A DNA stretch of 64,000 nucleotides, from positions 124,001 to 188,000 of the forward strand of contig JAKUPN010000001.1 of NCBI GenBank assembly GCA_022449545.1, in the 5' to 3' direction. Shown here in pieces: positions 57,866 through 64,000 of the stretch. Made by a program: the position numbers and the translations under genes. The DNA is from Alphaproteobacteria bacterium. GTDB lineage: Bacteria; Pseudomonadota; Alphaproteobacteria; UBA6615. The notes under the pieces are model-generated. The model had not been told where the DNA came from and ran no database searches. It was given only the letters and a program-made list of their open reading frames with translations. Positions within the stretch are counted from its first letter, which is position 1, and each line of letters begins with the position of its first letter.

Positions 57866-58711
57866 ATGACTTCACAAACTTTTTTTGAAGATAATTGGGT
57901 AGAGGGAAATATTCCTTTGGTTGGATCTGGTTCCCATGCAATATGGCTTGGCTCAATTGCTTTTGATGGAGCCCGAGCGTTTGAAGGAGTAAATCCGGAT
58001 CTTGATCGGCATTGCCAAAGGCTTATTAAATCCACCGAAGTATTGGGTATGGAGCCAACATTTTCCGCGGAAGAAATTCAAGAGTTGGCGCTAGATGGAA
58101 TAAAAAAATTTGGTCCTAGGTCAGAATTGTACATAAGGCCAATGTTTTGGGCAGATGGAGCAATAAATTTGCTTACTCCGGATCCGAAAAGTACTAAATT
58201 CGCTCTGACTATTTTTGAAGCTCCTATGCCAGATGGTACTGGATTTTCCTGTTGTCTTAGTCAATTTAGACGTCCTGGACTAGAATCTTCACCAACAGAT
58301 GCTAAAGCTGCCTGTCATTACCCAAATAGTTCAAGAGCCTTAATTGAATCGCAATCACGTGGTTATCAAAACCCTGTAATGCTTGATGGATTGGGCCATG
58401 TTGCAGAATTTGCTACATCGAATATCTGGATAGTAAAAGACGGTATAGCTATTACTCCATCTCCAAATGGATCATTTCTGAATGGCATTACCCGACAAAG
58501 AATTATTAGATTAATGACAAATGAAGGATTATATTTCGAAGAACGCACCATAAAGCCTGAGGAATTGCTAGAAGCTGACGAAATATTTAACACAGGAAAT
58601 TATGGTAAAGTACAACCTGTTATACGATATGAGGACAAAACTCTGGACGTAGGGCCGGTTTACAGAAGAATACGTGAACTTTACTGGGATTACGCCCACA
58701 AAATAAAGTAA
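57866..58711 (+). CDS. Branched-chain-amino-acid aminotransferase-like (class IV PLP)
   Basis: 281 aa, short class IV enzyme. FDGARAFEGVNP at the N-terminus, the PLP lysine in PTDAKAACHYPNSS, and EFATSNIWIVKDG and FLNGITRQRII for the phosphate cup. Family members transaminate branched-chain amino acids, or D-amino acids. Gly/Ala loop and length match the BCAT-like group, but a narrower assignment is not safe. Divergent from def. Confidence 0.85.
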   Translation: MTSQTFFEDNWVEGNIPLVGSGSHAIWLGSIAFDGARAFEGVNPDLDRHCQRLIKSTEVLGMEPTFSAEEIQELALDGIKKFGPRSELYIRPMFWADGAINLLTPDPKSTKFALTIFEAPMPDGTGFSCCLSQFRRPGLESSPTDAKAACHYPNSSRALIESQSRGYQNPVMLDGLGHVAEFATSNIWIVKDGIAITPSPNGSFLNGITRQRIIRLMTNEGLYFEERTIKPEELLEADEIFNTGNYGKVQPVIRYEDKTLDVGPVYRRIRELYWDYAHKIK

Positions 58712-58766
58712 GCATCTTCAGATTGATAATTATCCAGTTCTATTTATAAGTTATAATTACTATCCC

Positions 58767-60428
58767 TCATCTTCCTTCACCTCGTGTGGGGTCATAAATT
58801 TCTTCTAGAATTTCAAGTGTCTCCTCGTCCATTTCAACTTTTGTTCCATGAGAAAGGGCATCACTTATCAATTGAACCGTTTCAGAAACTCCATATATTG
58901 CTGCAAAAGAACCAAATCTCGGTCCTTGGCTTTGTCCGAAAAGGACCTCATAGAGGGCTTTAAACCAATCCCTTAAAGGTTCAAAATCATGATTCTTACC
59001 TGTAGCATAGACCTCATTTTGTATGGTTTCAGCATCAGGATTATTTTGTAAAGATTCTATCCTTTCAATCAACTCAACCATAGCAGACCGCTCTTTCTCA
59101 TTGGGCTGCCTATATGACTTATATGGCTTAACAAAATCACGGTAAAAAGCGAGCGCATGTGAAACCAAACGATCAAGCAAAGGGTCGCTCGAAGGAGTAG
59201 CCTCTGGCCTATAGCGGCTTATAAACGCCCAAAGCACAGATGAATCCTCAGTATTACATGCACTAGCAAGATTCAATAAAATCGAAAATGTTATATCTAT
59301 TTTTACTTTGGGCACACTACCACCATGGATGTGCCAAACAGAATTTTCTAACCGCCCTCCATAATCTTGTTCAGCATAACGTCTAGCATTTGTTAGATAT
59401 TCGTCTACTGACTTGGGGATCACGTCAAAATATAATCTTTTAGCTGTTTTTGGCTTATTAAACATGTACTGTGATAGGCTCTCTCGCGGACCATAGGTAA
59501 GCCATTCGTCAATCGTAAGTCCATTACCCCTTGACTTTGAAATTTTTTCAGAATTCTCATCCAAAAAAAGCTCATAAGTTAAACCATTGGGCGGTCGAGA
59601 ACCAAGTATTCGACATATTTTACTGGATAGCTTAACTGAATCTATCAAATCTTTCCCAGACATTTCATAGTCAACTTCTAATGCCCTCCATCTCATAGCC
59701 CAATCAGCCTTCCATTGAAGTTTGCAATGGCCTCCTGTGACGAGCGACTCATTTAGCCGGCTAGTTTCAGGATCCTTATATATTATTGTACCAGTTTCAG
59801 GTTTAACTTCTTCAACTGGAACTTGCAGGACGACTCCTGAGCGCGGACAGATTGGCAAAAACGGACTGTAAGTTAGTCGACGTTCAGACCCTAACGTAGG
59901 CAGAATAACTTCTGTGATTTCTTTATAGTTTTGTAAAATTTCTAAAAGTACATTATCAAATTTTCCATTCTTATAACATTCTGTTGAGCTATAAAAGTCA
60001 TACTCAAATGCAAACTGATCCAAAAATGACTTTAGTTTAGCATTGTTGTGATCTCCAAAACTTTTATGAGTTCCAAAAGGATCTGGTACATCTGTTAGAG
60101 GCTTACCAATGTGTTGTTCAAGCAACTCGGGATTTGGAATATTTTCGGGGATCTTTCTTAAGCCATCCAGGTCATCAGAGAATGCAATAAGGCGTGTTGG
60201 AATATCTGACAATTCAGTAAACGCCCTTTTTACCATGGTAGTTCTTGCAACTTCACCAAATGTTCCTATATGCGGCAACCCAGAAGGCCCATAACCAGTC
60301 TCAAAAAGAACGTAACCCTTAGCCGGTTTTTTATCTAAATCACCTCCACCCAAACGCTTAAGAATGGTTCGAGCTTCCTCGAAAGGCCATGCCTTAGCTT
60401 GGTAGTCTAGATCTTTTTCTCCGTTCAT
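58767..60428 (-). CDS. lysS: Class I lysyl-tRNA synthetase
   Basis: 553 aa class I LysRS, the archaeal-type enzyme found in many alphaproteobacteria instead of class II. HIGH motif YGPSGLPHIGTFGE near residue 50, KISKSRGNG (KMSKS) near residue 295 and a C-terminal all-helical anticodon-binding domain. DDLDGLRKIPEN is a family marker. Class II LysS motifs are absent. Divergent from the dehydrogenase gene at 60528. Confidence 0.95.
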   Translation of the reverse strand: MNGEKDLDYQAKAWPFEEARTILKRLGGGDLDKKPAKGYVLFETGYGPSGLPHIGTFGEVARTTMVKRAFTELSDIPTRLIAFSDDLDGLRKIPENIPNPELLEQHIGKPLTDVPDPFGTHKSFGDHNNAKLKSFLDQFAFEYDFYSSTECYKNGKFDNVLLEILQNYKEITEVILPTLGSERRLTYSPFLPICPRSGVVLQVPVEEVKPETGTIIYKDPETSRLNESLVTGGHCKLQWKADWAMRWRALEVDYEMSGKDLIDSVKLSSKICRILGSRPPNGLTYELFLDENSEKISKSRGNGLTIDEWLTYGPRESLSQYMFNKPKTAKRLYFDVIPKSVDEYLTNARRYAEQDYGGRLENSVWHIHGGSVPKVKIDITFSILLNLASACNTEDSSVLWAFISRYRPEATPSSDPLLDRLVSHALAFYRDFVKPYKSYRQPNEKERSAMVELIERIESLQNNPDAETIQNEVYATGKNHDFEPLRDWFKALYEVLFGQSQGPRFGSFAAIYGVSETVQLISDALSHGTKVEMDEETLEILEEIYDPTRGEGR

Positions 60429-60527
60429 TTGCCCTTATCCGCAATCTAATTTAATTGTATTCGGAAACTATGCTTGGTGTAAAATTAGGTCAACCAGGCA
60501 AAATACAATTTGTAGAAAGATAATTTT

Positions 60528-61409
60528 ATGAAAAAACTAACTAATAGCAGAATTGGCGTAATTGGAATAGGCCATATGGGAAGACCAATAGCTAACAATT
60601 TGTATTCAGAGGGCGCTTTTGTAACAGTATATAGCAGAAGCCTTAAAAAAAATGACTCACTAATTGTGCAAGGTCTATCAGGCGCTAGTACTCCCCGAGA
60701 ATTAACCGAACTATCAGATATAATAATTTTAATGGTAACTGACACCGATAGTGTGAACCATGTACTACACGGAAACAGTGGCGTTATTTCAGGTTTGTCT
60801 AAAGGTAAAATTGTGATTGATATGGGAACCACTAAGGTTCGTGAAACACGTCAATGGGCTGAGGAAATAGAAAAACTGGGAGGAGTTTTTATTGATGCTC
60901 CTGTATCTGGTGGGCAAGTAGGGGCTGAAGAAGGATCATTATCAATTATGGTTGGGGCCAGTACTGAATCTCTTAGTCTTGTGAGGCCAGTTTTTGAAGT
61001 GTTAGGAAAAAATATTACTCACATAGGAGAGGTTGGTGCTGGACAAGTAGCTAAAACTGCCAATCAGTCCATTGTTGGCATAACATTAGCTGCAGTTGCT
61101 GAAGGACTGACATTGGCCAAAAAAGCCGGGGTTGATCCGGCAAAAGTGCGCCTAGCACTTCAAGGCGGATTTGCAGAATCACGCGTGCTAGATCTACATG
61201 GAGGAAGGATGGTTGAAAGAATGTTTGAACCCGGCGGACCTGCACGAGTACAACTTAAAGATCTTAACCAAGCAATCGAACTAGCTGACCAGGTCGGCTT
61301 GAAAACTCCTTCAGTGCGCAATGCTCAAACACTTTGGAAGAAAATGGTCGATAATGGATGGGGTGAACTCGATCAAGCAGGAATAATTCGAGTTATAGAA
61401 AACAACTAG
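60528..61409 (+). CDS. 3-hydroxyisobutyrate dehydrogenase-family protein (2-hydroxy-3-oxopropionate reductase-like)
   Basis: 293 aa beta-hydroxyacid dehydrogenase. NAD motif IGVIGIGHMGRPIANNL, substrate motif DAPVSGGQVGAEEGSLSIMVG and catalytic Lys in GAGQVAKTANQSIVG. Interconverts tartronate semialdehyde/glycerate, 3-hydroxyisobutyrate or related acids; the exact substrate is not decided. Its stop shares CTAG (61406-61409) with the convergent marR. Confidence 0.88.
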   Translation: MKKLTNSRIGVIGIGHMGRPIANNLYSEGAFVTVYSRSLKKNDSLIVQGLSGASTPRELTELSDIIILMVTDTDSVNHVLHGNSGVISGLSKGKIVIDMGTTKVRETRQWAEEIEKLGGVFIDAPVSGGQVGAEEGSLSIMVGASTESLSLVRPVFEVLGKNITHIGEVGAGQVAKTANQSIVGITLAAVAEGLTLAKKAGVDPAKVRLALQGGFAESRVLDLHGGRMVERMFEPGGPARVQLKDLNQAIELADQVGLKTPSVRNAQTLWKKMVDNGWGELDQAGIIRVIENN

Positions 61410-61882
61410 ATCGTTTTGTTTAGTCTCTTAGTTGATTTCATTCTTGGAGTAATATTAACAAGAACTTGTAGGGCTGCTTTGAACATCTCCACATTTTCCC
61501 CCAAAGAAAAGAAAAATGATTTGTTAACATCAACAAAATTATCTTCAATCACTGAAATCACCTCGGCACCCTCCTTAGTTAGTGTTAGAGAAACAGATCG
61601 GGCATCCTCAACGGATAATCTTCTTAATAAACTTTTTGCTTCCAATTGACGAAGAACTTGAGATGCCATAGCAGCATCACAACCACAATATTCTGATAAG
61701 TTTTGCTGTGTAATATAAGATTGTTTAATCTCTTTTCTTGTCTCAAGACAATATAAACCTAACAATAATATATATTGTGATTGTGTTATCCCCTGTTTTT
61801 TTAATACAGTTCGTACACTTCTTTGCCAGGAATTTGAGGCTCTCCACAATAAAATACCTGGATGATCATCCGGACTATGCAT
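61406..61882 (-). CDS. MarR family transcriptional regulator
   Basis: 158 aa with a winged helix: SQYILLLGLYCLE, QQNLSEYCGCDAAMASQVLRQLEAKSLLRR (recognition helix) and SVEDARSVSLTLTKEGAEVI (wing). Dimeric repressor by family; ligand unknown. Start ATG 61882 has no Shine-Dalgarno, and the long palindrome starts 15 bases upstream, consistent with autoregulation. Convergent with the dehydrogenase. Confidence 0.88.
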   Translation of the reverse strand: MHSPDDHPGILLWRASNSWQRSVRTVLKKQGITQSQYILLLGLYCLETRKEIKQSYITQQNLSEYCGCDAAMASQVLRQLEAKSLLRRLSVEDARSVSLTLTKEGAEVISVIEDNFVDVNKSFFFSLGENVEMFKAALQVLVNITPRMKSTKRLNKTI

Positions 61883-61896
61883 ATTAGTAACTCTGT

Positions 61897-61949
61897 AATC
61901 AATATATAGTTTGTATATATATAGTTTGTATACAAACTATATATTGATT
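61897..61949. promoter_or_regulatory. Operator-like palindrome upstream of marR
   Basis: Two 21-base arms (61897-61917 and 61929-61949) are perfect inverted repeats around an 11-base spacer, and the 16-base sequence AGTTTGTATACAAACT (61923-61938) nested in it is itself palindromic. The unit TATATAGTTTGTATA occurs twice in direct orientation, so three half-site-like elements are packed here. Position between -35/-10-like AT-rich sequence and the marR ATG fits MarR autoregulation. A dimer or pair of dimers could bind. Confidence 0.7.
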
Positions 61950-61974
61950 GCAATTCATTTATTCCCCTAAAGTT

Positions 61975-62016
61975 GATTAAAAAAAACCGCGCGGTCGAAA
62001 GACAGCGCGGTTTTGA
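61975..62016 (-). terminator. Rho-independent terminator after groEL
   Basis: AAAACCGCGC/GCGCGGTTTT (ten perfect pairs, 61983-61992 and 62005-62014) with loop TGTCTTTCGACC on the minus strand, followed by TTTT. It begins 24 bases past the groEL stop at 62038 and ends the groESL transcript before the marR promoter. Confidence 0.9.
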
Positions 62017-62037
62017 AACCATATTGTTTTGGCGATA

Positions 62038-63708
<1,671 letters not shown>

Positions 63709-63719
63709 TTAATTATTGG

Positions 63720-64000
63720 TTAAGCAGCTTTTTTCTTGGCGCTTTTTTTGTTCTCGATAACTCCCATGATGTCAGACTCCTTCATTATAAGAAGTTCTTC
63801 ACCATCGATTGTTACCTCAGTGCCTGACCATTTGCCAAACAGAACTCTATCACCAGATTTTACATCCATTGCTGTAATGCTTCCATCTTCAGCTCGGGCG
63901 CCAGAACCCACAGAGACGACCTCTCCTTCAGATGGTTTTTCTTGTGCGGTGTCAGGAATAATAATTCCGCCAGCGGTTTTCTCATCCGATCCTACTCGCC
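63720..64000 (-). CDS. groES: Co-chaperonin GroES, 5' end off window
   Basis: Ninety-two residues of the lid protein are visible; roughly the first ten lie beyond base 64000. Reading upstream from the stop: [22 protein letters not shown] contains the mobile loop, then [23 protein letters not shown] and a Lys/Ala-rich tail SAKKKAA. Frame is open to the window end. The mobile-loop IIIP and conserved KPSEG are those of GroES. Confidence 0.95.
   Translation of the reverse strand, partial: RVGSDEKTAGGIIIPDTAQEKPSEGEVVSVGSGARAEDGSITAMDVKSGDRVLFGKWSGTEVTIDGEELLIMKESDIMGVIENKKSAKKKAA

Overview
The window is a chromosomal segment of an AT-rich, free-living alphaproteobacterium. The evidence is gene content and order: serC leader RNA, the block ruvC-ruvA-ruvB-ybgC-tolQRAB-pal-cpoB-tilS-ftsH-folP-glmM, zapA-6S RNA-5-FCL synteny, a TrcR/DUF1013 regulator, COQ9, class I lysyl-tRNA synthetase and a zinc-ligand-free bL31. 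A Rhodospirillales-like or marine lineage is likely, but the genus cannot be fixed from the sequence alone. No tRNA, rRNA, CRISPR array, insertion sequence, prophage or integrase was seen. Nearly all of it is core genome. || Layout. 1-1059 (-): 5' part of an RND-efflux adaptor carrying two EF-hand loops. 1239-7503 (+): HDAC-like deacetylase, xseB, ispA, dxs, tlyA and an RlmD/TrmA-type RNA methyltransferase (isoprenoid and RNA modification cluster). 7569-13281 (-): AhpD-like protein, serA, serC with a leader RNA, a tandem MaoC pair, thiD. 13314-28573 (-): glmM, folP, ftsH, tilS, the whole Tol-Pal system, ruvBAC and yebC, read as one long cell-envelope and DNA-repair block. 28659-31053 (-): a strong terminator, YmdB-like phosphoesterase, 5-formyl-THF cyclo-ligase with an apparently frameshifted 5' end, 6S RNA, zapA and a DUF4164 coiled-coil protein. 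|| 31373-38166 (+): tkt, gap, an unknown 145-aa protein, class I aldolase, thiE, efp and an inositol-monophosphatase-like protein with damaged metal ligands. 38422-40910 (+): a MotA/TolQ-like and OmpA/MotB-like pair, a second ion-driven envelope machine besides Tol. 40923-47598: ABC exporter, rpmE, a small heat-shock protein behind a ROSE-like leader, a short MetE-type methyltransferase, thioesterase, alpha/beta hydrolase, metY. 47761-53986: TrcR, quinone oxidoreductase, DUF1192, acyl-CoA synthetase, two YdcH/DUF465 genes (one very short), purEK. 54060-61882: paired acyl-CoA dehydrogenases, COQ9, def, branched-chain aminotransferase, lysS, 3-hydroxyisobutyrate-dehydrogenase-like protein, MarR regulator with a large palindromic operator. 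61975-64000 (-): groEL, terminator and the 3' part of groES. || No wholly new multi-gene system stands out. The best leads are the EF-hand-fused efflux adaptor, the A AAA AAG slippery heptamer at the start of the 5-FCL gene, the degenerate SuhB-like protein next to efp, the second stator pair, and the RNA leaders of serC and hsp20.
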